DNA from: Paracoccaceae bacterium
GTDB taxonomy: Bacteria > Pseudomonadota > Alphaproteobacteria > Rhodobacterales > Rhodobacteraceae
Assembly (NCBI GenBank): GCA_022823605.1
Contig: JAJEHS010000005.1
Coordinates: 1 to 64,000, forward strand
Direction: 5' to 3'
Length of the DNA stretch: 64,000 bases
In this document: piece after piece, positions 54,830-63,578 of the stretch
Position numbering within the stretch: position 1 is the stretch's first letter
Layout of the letters: each line of letters begins with the position of its first letter
Translations under genes and position numbers: made by a program
Notes under the pieces: model-generated
Told to the model about the DNA's origin: nothing
The model's database searches: none
The model's input: only the letters and a program-made list of their open reading frames with translations

Positions 54830-56245
54830 ATAAAGATCAAGCCGTTATTTATTTCCATGACAATGATACTTTCCCTTTCGGGATCAAAAGGATACTCAGA
54901 TCTGTATCCCAGCGAGTTGTTTAAGGATATGATTTCCCTGCTCAATTCAGTTGAAGTCGGGGTTGACTATATTGATCTGGAAGAAAGTAATGACGAGGTT
55001 TTCGCCAGGAATCTGACCCTTATTGTTGAAGTTGACTCTGGCGAGGGTATCCTCGGTATTGATTTACCAACCTTTCGCATGTCAAGAAAGGGAACGGATT
55101 TGGTCGAAATATATTTGCCCGATACATTTTCCATTTTCAGCAGTTCGGGAGATGAAGTTCCCGTCAAGGTTGGTGAGGGAACCTTTGCCGAAAACAAACG
55201 TATCATCATAGAGCAAAATTCCGACGGCATGAAAATTGACTATTCAATTGCAGAAATGGAAGTCAAGCATCAGGATGAGGACATCACCTATCTTGTCTTG
55301 TTGAAAGATGCCCTGGGCATCTATCTGTTTGATGATCTGGCCAAGATGTATGAAGATGGTTTTTCAGCCACCGGTTCAACAGGGGAGATTTCAGGTAGAT
55401 TACAAACAAGAGCGGGTAATGGTTTGGCATTCAAGTTAACAAATTACCAAAGCAGCACTACTGATGGAGGATTATTCATGAATGACACAATGGGGATGGA
55501 ATTTCCCATTGGTGATTATTCCGTCTCCATGGAGACGGCACAATTCATTCTTGAAGGTTTGGAAAATTCTTCTCTCGGATTGCTGGTCAACCAGCCTACC
55601 AGTGATATGAATATTGATGAAAACGGATTAACAATGAATGCCAGTACCTTGGATTTTATCATTGCCTTGGAAGGACACATCAATGAATCCGTTGCCGTTT
55701 CGAACACCGACATGAACTTACTCATTGATTGGAACAATGAAAATGATTTATATAACGTGGAGACCGGGATTTCACTGGATAAAATCAGGTGGGAGAGCAC
55801 TTACAAGGATCTAATGGATCCCGATGGTGAGTTCGATGAGGATGTAGGATCACTAAATACATCCATAAGGTTTTCGGGTAATAAAGCCCTTTTCGACCAG
55901 GCATACTTCGAAGAACAAAATAATGATGATCCAAGTCCGGAAATTTTTCACTTTTTTGTCTCTTCGGATTGGGAACTCAGAATTATGGATCTATTCGTCA
56001 AGGTTGTTGGGGAATATGCATCAAGTTATGTTTCAAATGGTGAATTTGACGTAATTGTAGAAGGTGCCAAAAGCTTTATTGACAGAGTGATCGCTGCTGA
56101 TTTGGCACCACAGGCATATTTGAGCGGAATACTTGGATACATGATGGTTCTGGATCCGAACAGCTCTTCGCCAAATGCATTGCAGTACAAGATTGAAATA
56201 GAAGACGAATTTGAAATCTGGGTAAATGGCAACAATCTAAATTAA
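54830..56245 (+). CDS. Secreted protein of unknown function, probable ATA start
   Basis: A 471-codon gene of no family I recognise (possibly DUF2125-like, not certain). From ATA 54830 the protein begins (M)KIKPLFISMTMILSLSGSKG, an excellent signal peptide; from ATG 54857 the basic N-region would be lost. The frame upstream is open only to TAG 54792-54814 region, with no ATG/GTG/TTG. The mature part is beta-rich, with repeated patterns such as GISLDKIRWESTY and NGLTMNASTLDFIIALEG. It ends with LQYKIEIEDEFEIWVNG. Probably periplasmic or outer-membrane associated. Weak Shine-Dalgarno AAGAG lies 8 nt before ATA. Confidence 0.6.
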   Translation: MKIKPLFISMTMILSLSGSKGYSDLYPSELFKDMISLLNSVEVGVDYIDLEESNDEVFARNLTLIVEVDSGEGILGIDLPTFRMSRKGTDLVEIYLPDTFSIFSSSGDEVPVKVGEGTFAENKRIIIEQNSDGMKIDYSIAEMEVKHQDEDITYLVLLKDALGIYLFDDLAKMYEDGFSATGSTGEISGRLQTRAGNGLAFKLTNYQSSTTDGGLFMNDTMGMEFPIGDYSVSMETAQFILEGLENSSLGLLVNQPTSDMNIDENGLTMNASTLDFIIALEGHINESVAVSNTDMNLLIDWNNENDLYNVETGISLDKIRWESTYKDLMDPDGEFDEDVGSLNTSIRFSGNKALFDQAYFEEQNNDDPSPEIFHFFVSSDWELRIMDLFVKVVGEYASSYVSNGEFDVIVEGAKSFIDRVIAADLAPQAYLSGILGYMMVLDPNSSSPNALQYKIEIEDEFEIWVNGNNLN

Positions 56246-56413
56246 ATTTTTTGATTTCTCGATGAGAACAACTTGGTTGAAACCTAAATACTGGCCTTCA
56301 TCCTGTTCAGATACAGGTGATGTGTTCATTTCCACCGTTGGTAAAAACATTTTTTGGGAATTGGGGTTGGATAATAAAGAGGTTTCTTTCTCGCGGAACA
56401 CATTTGTATTCAT

Positions 56414-57760
56414 ATGAAGATAGACTTAAGAAAAGTTGCAGAACAATCCATTGACCTTGCCAAAAGGAAAGGTGCTGATGAGGCAGATGTAATCGTTCTC
56501 CAGTCAAGGAGTTTTTCGGTTAGTGTGAGGGAAGGCGATTTGGAAAATGTTGAAAACAATGACCAGATTACGCTTGGACTAAGGGTTTTGGTCGGTAAAA
56601 AACAGGCTTGCGTTGCCGGTTCCGATTTTCGAACCTCGGCTATTGTCGACATTGCTGAAAGAGCAATTGCAATGGCAGGTGTGGCCCCTGAAGATCCCTT
56701 TCTTGGCCTTGCCACGCCAAGTCAATTGGGTCCACCAAACGAAACAACCGAATTGAGGCAATATAGTGAAGAGGGCTTTCCTTCACCGGAAGAGTGCACA
56801 AGGTTGGCGCAAACGATGGAGGAGGCCGCATACGGGGTCAAGGGTGTTACCAAAACGGATTCATCGTCTGCAGGTTATGGTGAAAGCCGTTACTGTTTTT
56901 TGGCCAGTAATGGATTTGAAAATGAAAGCAGAAAGAATTTTCTTTCGGCAGGCTGTTCTGCCATAGCAGGTGAAGGCTTGGAAATGGAAACCGATTATTA
57001 CGGTGAAACAAGAATTTTCCAGTTGGACATGTCAACTCCAGAAAGAATAGGTAGAAAAGCCGGGAAACGAGCCTCAGCCAAATTGGGTTCAATCAAGCCC
57101 AATACCATGAATACCGCCGTCCTCTTTGATCGAAGGGTATCCGCCACTTTGATTGGTCATATCCTTGGGGCCATCAATGGTGGTGCAATTGCCCGTGGTA
57201 CAAGTTGGTTGAAAGATGATCTTGGAAATGAAATACTACCCACAAACCTGGATTTGTACGAGGAACCCTTTCGGCCGAAATCACTGTCCTCAACCCTTTA
57301 TGATGGAGAGGGGATAGCCAAGCAGGAAAGGAAATTCATCGAGAAGGGAGCGCTGAAATCATGGGTGATGGATTTGGCAACATCACGAAAGCTGGGAATG
57401 CCAACAACAGGAAATGCCACAAGGGGTGTTGCTTCACCGCCTTCACCGGGGACCACCAATATTGCCCTTACCTGTGGCGACAAGTCCCCGGGTGAAATGA
57501 TGAAGGAAATTGATTCAGGCATTTTGATAACTTCCCTGATTGGCTCTACCATCAACAGCAATACAGGTGACTATTCCCGTGGGGCCTCAGGGTTTCTGAT
57601 TGAAAATGGGGAGGTGACCCAACCGATTTCAGAATTCACCATAGCCGGTAATCTGCGGGATATGATAAAAACACTCATACCTTCCAATGACCCGAGGGAA
57701 TTCAGTTCATACAAGGTACCAAGCCTTCTGATTGAAAACATGACGGTAGCCGGGAGTTAG
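56414..57760 (+). CDS. pmbA: TldD/PmbA family protein
   Basis: A 448-residue PmbA (TldE) homologue. TldD-TldE is a metalloprotease that degrades or processes peptides; PmbA is the subunit without the HExxxH zinc site, which is absent here. The family features are GADEADVIVLQSRSFSVSVR, GLRVLVGKKQACVAGSDF and the C-terminal PGTTNIALTCGDKSPGEMM and INSNTGDYSRGASGFLIENG. No tldD is in the window. DUF4170 follows on the same strand. Confidence 0.9.
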   Translation: MKIDLRKVAEQSIDLAKRKGADEADVIVLQSRSFSVSVREGDLENVENNDQITLGLRVLVGKKQACVAGSDFRTSAIVDIAERAIAMAGVAPEDPFLGLATPSQLGPPNETTELRQYSEEGFPSPEECTRLAQTMEEAAYGVKGVTKTDSSSAGYGESRYCFLASNGFENESRKNFLSAGCSAIAGEGLEMETDYYGETRIFQLDMSTPERIGRKAGKRASAKLGSIKPNTMNTAVLFDRRVSATLIGHILGAINGGAIARGTSWLKDDLGNEILPTNLDLYEEPFRPKSLSSTLYDGEGIAKQERKFIEKGALKSWVMDLATSRKLGMPTTGNATRGVASPPSPGTTNIALTCGDKSPGEMMKEIDSGILITSLIGSTINSNTGDYSRGASGFLIENGEVTQPISEFTIAGNLRDMIKTLIPSNDPREFSSYKVPSLLIENMTVAGS

Positions 57761-57786
57761 GTAATGATTTGTAAGGAATTTGACCA

Positions 57787-58032
57787 ATGACTAAAAAACT
57801 GCATTTGGTGTTTGGTGGTGAATTGTCAAATCCACGTACCAAGCGCTTCAAGGATCCTGATAATGTTGAGGTTATAGGGTTGTATTCCAGTTATCAAGCA
57901 GCCTATGATGCCTGGAAGGAAGCATCCCAACAAAATGTTGATAATGCCAATTACAGATATTTTATCGCCAAGCTTTATCAACTTATGGATGAAGAAAAAT
58001 CGGAAGGACCCATCAAGGAATTCCCTTCCTAA
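57787..58032 (+). CDS. DUF4170 family protein
   Basis: An 81-residue alphaproteobacterial protein of unknown function. Core: LHLVFGGELSNPRTKRFKDP, VEVIGLYSSYQAAYDAWKE and NYRYFIAKLYQLMD, all typical. It is often encoded beside kdtA/waaA and lpxK; here only lpxK follows (22 bases later), so the neighbour waaA is not at this place. Confidence 0.88.
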   Translation: MTKKLHLVFGGELSNPRTKRFKDPDNVEVIGLYSSYQAAYDAWKEASQQNVDNANYRYFIAKLYQLMDEEKSEGPIKEFPS

Positions 58033-58054
58033 GCCATTTGCACATGGGCACTCT

Positions 58055-59056
58055 ATGCAGCAACCACATTTTTGGTTTCAAAAAAACTCCCTTTTGTCCC
58101 ATCTTTTATTACCTTTCTCGGGTATCTGGTTGCTTGGTACAACAATACGCAAACGGTTTTACACCAGAAAAACTGTCGAGAAGCCGGTAATTTCCATAGG
58201 TAATGTAAATATTGGCGGTACAGGCAAGACTCCCTTGGCCATTACCCTGATACAGAAGTTGAGGGACAAGGGGCACAATCCGCATATTGTATCCAGAGGT
58301 TATGGAGGGAAACTGCAGGGTCCAATTCAGGTCAATGAGAGAGAACATTCCGTTCTTGATGTGGGCGATGAAGCACTATTACTTTCCACTTTCGGTCCAA
58401 CCTGGGTTGCAAGGGATCGATACATGGGGGCGGTTAGTGCTGTAAATGAAGGTGCATCAATAGTCATTCTTGATGATGGTCATCAAAACCTTACCCTTGA
58501 ACCAACCTTTTCCATAATTGTTGTGGATGCCGTGCGAGATTTTGGCAATAAAAGAGTAATTCCCTCCGGCCCACTTAGGGAACCTCTTTCGCAAGCCTTG
58601 ACAAGGGCCGATCTGCTCGTTGCCATTGGTACTGAAACCCAGGTAGAAAGGTTCCAGAACCATTTTGGGAAGGATTATGACCTACCCGTAATACCGGCCC
58701 GATTGACCTTGCTTGAATCGGGCTTAAGTCTCGACAACCAGAACGTTGTGGCCTTTGCTGGTATTGGAGACCCTTCCAAATTCAGAACAACATTGAATGA
58801 ATTAGGAACAAACGTTATCAGGTATGTCCCTCTGGATGATCATGAAATTCCCAACGAAAGCTTTCTCCTGAGGTTGGAAAGGGAAGCAAGGAAAAGCAAC
58901 GCCTTGCTTGTTACCACTGAAAAGGATGCCGTCAGATTGAACCCTGCCTGGAAAAAAAAGGTTTTGACCGTACCTGTCCGGCTGGAATTGAACAATTGGG
59001 ATTTGTTTGATACCTACTTCCAAAACAAGGCTGAGGGTTTCATTAATTCTGATTAA
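58055..59056 (+). CDS. lpxK: Tetraacyldisaccharide 4'-kinase
   Basis: A 333-residue LpxK from ATG 58055, which adds the 4'-phosphate in lipid A synthesis. One N-terminal membrane anchor (LLPFSGIWLLGTTIRKR) precedes the P-loop SIGNVNIGGTGKTPLAITL; the catalytic DDGHQN follows. It follows DUF4170 by 22 bases. Its presence argues that the organism makes phosphorylated lipid A. Confidence 0.93.
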   Translation: MQQPHFWFQKNSLLSHLLLPFSGIWLLGTTIRKRFYTRKTVEKPVISIGNVNIGGTGKTPLAITLIQKLRDKGHNPHIVSRGYGGKLQGPIQVNEREHSVLDVGDEALLLSTFGPTWVARDRYMGAVSAVNEGASIVILDDGHQNLTLEPTFSIIVVDAVRDFGNKRVIPSGPLREPLSQALTRADLLVAIGTETQVERFQNHFGKDYDLPVIPARLTLLESGLSLDNQNVVAFAGIGDPSKFRTTLNELGTNVIRYVPLDDHEIPNESFLLRLEREARKSNALLVTTEKDAVRLNPAWKKKVLTVPVRLELNNWDLFDTYFQNKAEGFINSD

Positions 59057-59308
59057 TGAGTGATGAATTTAAAAGCAGATATAAGCTACGTTAAATTCTT
59101 CGCTGAATACAAAGGCTTAACAATACCCAAGTCTTTTTCATAAAGACGGAAAAGCGTGGAACCCTGGGCCAAATTCCTACGATGGGACATACTGATTAAA
59201 TCTGAAGAAAGTGGCCAAGGATACAAAAATATTACCAGATGTTTTTTTGAACTTTTTCCCGACTTCGACAGTTTGAGGTCTCTATTTGCCGAAGTCAGGT
59301 TAAGTTCA
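59057..59308. other. Gap after lpxK, possible decayed reading frame
   Basis: Reading from ATG 59063, codons give NLKADISYVKFFAEYKGLTI, then TAA at 59141-59143, then SVEPWAKFLRWDILIKSEES and LFPDFDSLRSLFAEVRLS. Both parts look protein-like, so it may be a small gene broken by one stop. The family is not recognised and it overlaps the end of the convergent dsbA-like gene slightly. Confidence 0.3.
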
Positions 59309-59950
59309 CTAAGTCCTGTTTAACAGGTTCTCAATGATTTCAACCATCTCTTCATAACTCATGTTGGAATAGTTCTTACCGTTTATCCGAAAGGTGGGTG
59401 TTGAGTTGATGTCGTTGGCTGCAGCCCCATCTTGGGCATTTTGCAGGATCAGTGAATGAAAATCAGTATCCCTGAGGCAACTGTCTAATTCTTCCTTGTC
59501 GAAGCCCACGGACAAGGCAATTGAGGTTAACCTGGATGCTGCTTCACCAAGTGTTTCCGCACGTGACCATTCCGCTTGCTTTTCATAAAGCGGGTCGAGA
59601 AAATGGAAAAACTTTTCCGGGCCGGAACATCTGCCGATTATGGAAGCTACCCAAGCTGGCTTGTCCCAGATGATTTCCCTGACTTCGAACTTTATCAAAC
59701 CCGTTTCAATGTAGTTTTCCCTTAGTTGGGGATAAGCGTTCCGATGGAAACTGGCACAGTGAGGGCAGGTAAAGGATGCATATTCAATAATTGTTACACT
59801 ACTGTCATGGTTGCCGATACTCATCTCTTCGATTAACCTCGGGGATTGGTCTTCCTGAGCTGTTACTGAAGATATTCCCAAGGCAGTAGCCATGAGAACG
59901 GTAAAAAGCAGAATTACGGTACGGTGAATATGGAGGTATTTGTTTATCAT
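59309..59950 (-). CDS. DsbA-like thioredoxin-fold protein
   Basis: A 213-residue secreted protein: signal peptide (AVTVILLF-type core ILLFTVLMATALGISSVTAQ), then a DsbA/DsbG-like thioredoxin fold with CxxC in ASFTCPHCASFHR, and the cis-proline near STPTFRINGK. The CPHC dipeptide is DsbA-like (oxidising). It lies 12 bases downstream of dciA, as is usual in alphaproteobacteria near mutY. Confidence 0.9.
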   Translation of the reverse strand: MINKYLHIHRTVILLFTVLMATALGISSVTAQEDQSPRLIEEMSIGNHDSSVTIIEYASFTCPHCASFHRNAYPQLRENYIETGLIKFEVREIIWDKPAWVASIIGRCSGPEKFFHFLDPLYEKQAEWSRAETLGEAASRLTSIALSVGFDKEELDSCLRDTDFHSLILQNAQDGAAANDINSTPTFRINGKNYSNMSYEEMVEIIENLLNRT

Positions 59951-59962
59951 TTTCTATCCTTA

Positions 59963-60484
59963 TTATTTGTCCTGAGCCAGTACATTCCTGCCAAGCTCAA
60001 GCAGGGCTGTTCTAAGTTCGTCTTCCTCGATGTCTTTCACAATTTGCCAAGATTCACTTTCACACTCACTGGCCGGTTTTCTGGTCTTGCGTTGACCTGA
60101 TTTTGAATTGTGGAAAGCGTCATAGCTCGTGTGTTTTATTTCCAGTCTCCTGATGGCCCCAAATCCATAGGCAATATTTACCCTTTCAATGATTTGATCC
60201 TTTTGCATTTCAACCTGTTGTGCATATCCTCTTGGGGTTTCAACAATTAATTTTGAACCCTTGGAAAACTGATAACGATGGTTTACCTCCATAGGGCGGC
60301 AAATGGCGGCAAGGCTTTCCCCTACTATTTCATTCCAAGACGAGAGAATCTCGTGTTTTGAAATTCCCTTCTGCTCGGCATTGACTCGTGCAATCTCGCG
60401 ATAATACTGATCGGCCGACTTGAAATTGCCATTATAAGACCTCCGCTGCTTTTTTCGGTTATAGAATTTGATGATCTTGGGAAT
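59963..60484 (-). CDS. dciA: DUF721/DciA-like protein with ATT start
   Basis: A 173-codon DciA/DUF721 protein, the likely loader of DnaB helicase in bacteria without DnaC. The conserved ILSSWNEIVGESLAAICRPM, LIVETPRGYAQQVEMQ and IIERVNIAYGFGAIRRLEI are all here, and the first part lies upstream of the only ATG (60292). The frame upstream has no ATG, GTG, TTG or CTG. AGGAG (60496-60492) is exactly 7 nt before ATT 60484, giving (M)PKIIKFYNRKKQRRSYNGNF. It is in the mutY-dciA-dsbA neighbourhood and divergent from mutY, now separated by the tnpB segment. Confidence 0.85.
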   Translation of the reverse strand: MPKIIKFYNRKKQRRSYNGNFKSADQYYREIARVNAEQKGISKHEILSSWNEIVGESLAAICRPMEVNHRYQFSKGSKLIVETPRGYAQQVEMQKDQIIERVNIAYGFGAIRRLEIKHTSYDAFHNSKSGQRKTRKPASECESESWQIVKDIEEDELRTALLELGRNVLAQDK

Positions 60485-60572
60485 GGTACCACTCCTGGTA
60501 AATGGACAATATTAAATTATTATCCATATATTAAACATTCATAAAAATTTGAACAATGGGTAGTAGGTCACT

Positions 60573-60784
60573 TTCAAATTGACAAAAAATACTCAATTAA
60601 TAATACGATACAATGCTCCTGACATTCAAATATCGTTTGTTGACAAGCCTTAAGAGCAGGCTTGTGTTGGATGAACTGGTGGAAAGCCAGCGTGTACTCC
60701 ACAACGATGTCCTTTGAATGTTACAAGCGAACTGTCAAGACAATCAGTTATTTTGACAAATGCAAGACATTGACGGAATGTCGG
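60573..60784 (+). repeat. Direct repeat copy A with tnpB 5' end
   Basis: Shares about 210 bases with 63034-63255, beginning TTCAAATTGACAAAAAATAC and ending GACGGAATGTCG, with few differences. Relative to copy B it lacks 11 bases after CCTTT, which shifts the frame and ends the TnpB-like reading at TGA (60713-60717 region). From ATG 60613 it reads LLTFKYRLLTSLKSRLVLDE. Confidence 0.8.
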
Positions 60785-60788
60785 TCAA

Positions 60789-61064
60789 GTGGCCGGGACT
60801 TTCACCAATAACCCTAGAGGAGGAACCCCATTCCCGTATTTGATCCTGACAACGACCTTCCACCAGGTGGCCGGTTTGACCGAGGAAGCAGAGAATGTGG
60901 CCGAGAACTTGATACGAGGGATTTTGGAAGGGTTGGTCGAGGGACAGCAACCGCCGGGCCAGATTGGCCTGTCCAGTCGGATCCGTGATCGGTTGGATCA
61001 AGAGGGAATCACCACCAGACTGGATGAGGTTGCTGCCCGATTGCTCCCCAACCAGGTTCGGTAA
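60789..61064 (+). CDS. Possible small protein or gene fragment
   Basis: A 91-codon frame from GTG 60789, whose second half is helical and protein-like: LTEEAENVAENLIRGILEGL, VEGQQPPGQIGLSSRIRDRL and TTRLDEVAARLLPNQV. The first half overlaps the junction with the tnpB relic and looks unnatural, so a larger gene may have been cut here, or translation begins inside. Unknown function. Richer in G+C than the next gene. Confidence 0.4.
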   Translation: MAGTFTNNPRGGTPFPYLILTTTFHQVAGLTEEAENVAENLIRGILEGLVEGQQPPGQIGLSSRIRDRLDQEGITTRLDEVAARLLPNQVR

Positions 61065-61080
61065 AATCGGTAAGGTAGGT

Positions 61081-62523
61081 ATGGCAGATCAGGAAAACAG
61101 CAAGGCGAAATATTGGTTGGATCTTCTGAAAGAATGTGATTCCGAGGACGAGAAAAAGTTTAGCTGGAACACGTGCCTGTTTATAAAATTTCAACAAATA
61201 CAATCCCTTTTTCCCAGCAAAAGCCATGAAAAAGTTGAGGCGATAAAGAATGAGTATCTAAACAGGCTGAGCGATCGTGAATTAAGGAAAAAATGGGAAA
61301 ACTACCCTGCTTTGCCGCCATTGCCGCAACAAACTAACCGGCCAATTGAATCATACATGAAGTTTGGAAATGTGGAGTTTTCGAAGAACATCTCATTTGC
61401 AGGAATGGTGTTGATCGGTGCCGATTTCAGTAATGCCGTTTTCAAGCGGAAGGCCGATTTCACAGGTGCTGTCTTTCTGGGTCTTACCCATTTTGAAGGT
61501 GCAAGGTTCGAGGGACAGGAAACCATGTCACCCAAACCTTGGGGGGTAACATTCAGGAATTCGGTTTTCTGCAATGCAGCTTATTTCAATGGTACAGAAT
61601 TCCCAAGTTGTTCGACGTTTGAGAATGCCGAATTTCTGGCCGCCGGATTTTTTCAGGATTCAGTTTTTGGGAAAGATCGAGAAATGGGTGGAGTGGTTTT
61701 AACCAATGCCAAAATAGGGGCAGAATCCAGTTTCTCGAACGCAAGGTTCTTTTGTGATGTTGGTTTCGATAATGTAGAATTCAATTATGGTGCCACCTTC
61801 GAGCAAACCGAATTTCTCGGTAATGCCTATTTCAACAATTCCAAATTCAAGGGTACAACAATCTTTCGAGAGGCAACTTTCAGTCAACCGCCCGAGTTCT
61901 TTGAAGCCAATGTCCCTGAGGATGTCAACTTCAATGGTATCGATTGGCATAAGGCCGAACTTTCCTACAGCATTTCCAGGAACAAGGATGAAACCGACAA
62001 AATTAAAGCGGCAGAAAATGCAGTCCTGGCCTGGGAGAGACTTGCCCTGATCATGAGCAGGCAGGAAAAACCCTGGGAACGGCATGAATTCTTCCGATTG
62101 AGGATGAGGGCCAAACGCCATGCTGATCGTAGGTCAATTTCAATTTCATCAAGTGCAAACTGGTTATTCGATAAAATGTCGGATTATGGCTGGGGGATAG
62201 GCCGTTCATTCACTTGGTGGTTCGGACATATTGTACTATTTGGGGTAATCCTGACAGTAACTGCCGATTACCAAATCCATGAAAATGGTGGTCAATCGGA
62301 TTGGAGGATACCACGTAATGGATTTCTTGTCAGCTTATCCAACTCCCTTTCATTTCTACGCCTTCAAGGTGGTTATCTCAACAGTTATTTCGAAGACCTT
62401 AAAACGAATCTGGATCAGGTGATGTGGCTATTTTCAACGGTGGGAACCATTCAGGCAATACTGGGACCAATCCTGCTGTTTCTAGTTTTGTTGACCCTTC
62501 GAAACCGTTTCCGGATCGGGTAA
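61081..62523 (+). CDS. Pentapeptide-repeat protein with C-terminal membrane helices
   Basis: A 480-residue protein from ATG 61081 with an AAGGTAGGT upstream. Residues ~95-290 hold degenerate pentapeptide repeats with central Phe (GADFSNAVFKRKADFTGAVF, ARFEGQ, FENAEFLAAGFFQDSVF, FDNVEFNYGATFEQTEFL), predicting a right-handed quadrilateral beta-helix. Two transmembrane helices follow near the end (HIVLFGVILTVTADYQ; GTIQAILGPILLFLVLLTLR). This combination is seen in bacterial proteins with an ion-channel-like or membrane-anchored sensor C-terminus; the function is unknown. It lies between two direct repeats of a dead tnpB. Confidence 0.75.
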   Translation: MADQENSKAKYWLDLLKECDSEDEKKFSWNTCLFIKFQQIQSLFPSKSHEKVEAIKNEYLNRLSDRELRKKWENYPALPPLPQQTNRPIESYMKFGNVEFSKNISFAGMVLIGADFSNAVFKRKADFTGAVFLGLTHFEGARFEGQETMSPKPWGVTFRNSVFCNAAYFNGTEFPSCSTFENAEFLAAGFFQDSVFGKDREMGGVVLTNAKIGAESSFSNARFFCDVGFDNVEFNYGATFEQTEFLGNAYFNNSKFKGTTIFREATFSQPPEFFEANVPEDVNFNGIDWHKAELSYSISRNKDETDKIKAAENAVLAWERLALIMSRQEKPWERHEFFRLRMRAKRHADRRSISISSSANWLFDKMSDYGWGIGRSFTWWFGHIVLFGVILTVTADYQIHENGGQSDWRIPRNGFLVSLSNSLSFLRLQGGYLNSYFEDLKTNLDQVMWLFSTVGTIQAILGPILLFLVLLTLRNRFRIG

Positions 62524-62713
62524 ATTCAATTACCAAAGACCATCACGGCATCATTCCCGACCTGTTGTGCCTTCAGATGACGGGCTGCAGTTCCCGGTTC
62601 ACCAAACCAGAGATCCAGCCAGGGGAGCAGATTCCGGGTCCTCAACCGAATACCCCCTGAATTGCCCATTCCCTCGATTGCCAATGGTCCCATCCGACTT
62701 ACCGGTAATCTAG

Positions 62714-62974
62714 GACATCAAGGGGAGGTACTGGCAGAAAACGATTGCAGGAGCCGGGACCGAAACGGTCGATGAAGCAGGCATAAGGAATTTCAACGCC
62801 AAGTTTACCAACATTAGGGACCGGCGGGAATTCAAGGGAACAAGAATGTGGATTCTGTCGGTCCTGGCACTGGTGCTGGTATTTTTGGGCTTTTTTACCT
62901 TCCCGATCTGGGGAACATTTGCCATCTTCAGTTTTGTACGGGGCATTTGCCGGTGGGTCAAACGGTTTGCCTGA
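62714..62974 (+). CDS. Possible small membrane protein or fragment, 86 codons
   Basis: From just after TAG 62711-62713 an open frame runs to TGA 62972: YWQKTIAGAGTETVDEAGIR, NFNAKFTNIRDRREFKGTR, then MWILSVLALVLVFLGFFTF and IWGTFAIFSFVRGICRWVKR. The only ATG in frame is 62846, in the middle of the protein-like part; ATC 62717 is an earlier option. It may be the tail of a broken gene. The rest of 62524-63033 has no other gene that I can support. Confidence 0.4.
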   Translation, partial: DIKGRYWQKTIAGAGTETVDEAGIRNFNAKFTNIRDRREFKGTRMWILSVLALVLVFLGFFTFPIWGTFAIFSFVRGICRWVKRFA

Positions 62975-63033
62975 ACTTCTCCTTTACGACATCTTACCAA
63001 AATTTAGGTGATGGCTCTAGGTTGTGGTTCATT

Positions 63034-63255
63034 TTCAAATTGACAAAAAATACTCAATTAATAATACAATACAATGCTCCTGACATTCATATATCGTTTG
63101 TTGACAAGCCGTAAGTGCATACTTGTGTTGGATGAACTGGTGGAAACCCGGCGTGTACTCTACAATGATGTCCTTTGGGAGTGTATTGAATGTTACAAGC
63201 GAACTGTCAAGACAATCAGTTATTTAGACCTATGCAAGTCAATGACGGAATGTCG
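63034..63255 (+). repeat. Direct repeat copy B with tnpB 5' end
   Basis: The second copy of the ~210-220-bp repeat, in the same orientation as 60573-60784. It starts TTTTCAAATTGACAAAAAAT and includes the start of the tnpB relic. The common leader of about 40 bases before the ATG is probably the left end of the element. Confidence 0.8.
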
Positions 63256-63556
63256 CAGGGATATTCCTGAATTGGCAGCCATTCCTGTACAGTTGAAACG
63301 GGGAACCCTGAAACGACTCGATGAAACCTTCAAGGCATTCTTTCACCGGGTAAGGTCGGGTCAAGAACCGGGCTTTCCACGTTTCAAGGTCAGGGGTTGG
63401 TTAGATACCCTGGAAGTTGCTAAAATGAAAATCATCAAGTCGATGGTTGGACTTGATGTCGGCTTGGAGAATCTTGCCACATTGAGCACCGGGGAGCATA
63501 AGGTAGGGGATTGCCTCAAGCCTGTTCCCGGAAATGTCAGTTTGGTTTCAATGTGA
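63074..63556 (+). pseudogene. tnpB: TnpB (IS200/IS605, IS1341-type) relic with internal deletion
   Basis: The frame MLLTFIYRLLTSRKCILVLD through VLYNDVLWECIECYKRT, LKRLDETFKAFFHRV and GFPRFKVRGWLDTLEVAK is the N-terminal half of TnpB, followed directly by VGLDVGLENLATLSTGE, the RuvC-I region. About 100 or more residues between them and the whole zinc-finger/RuvC-II/III part are missing, so it is inactive. No guide-RNA end is recognised downstream. Confidence 0.85.
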
Positions 63557-63578
63557 CACACTACCGAACAATAACCTA

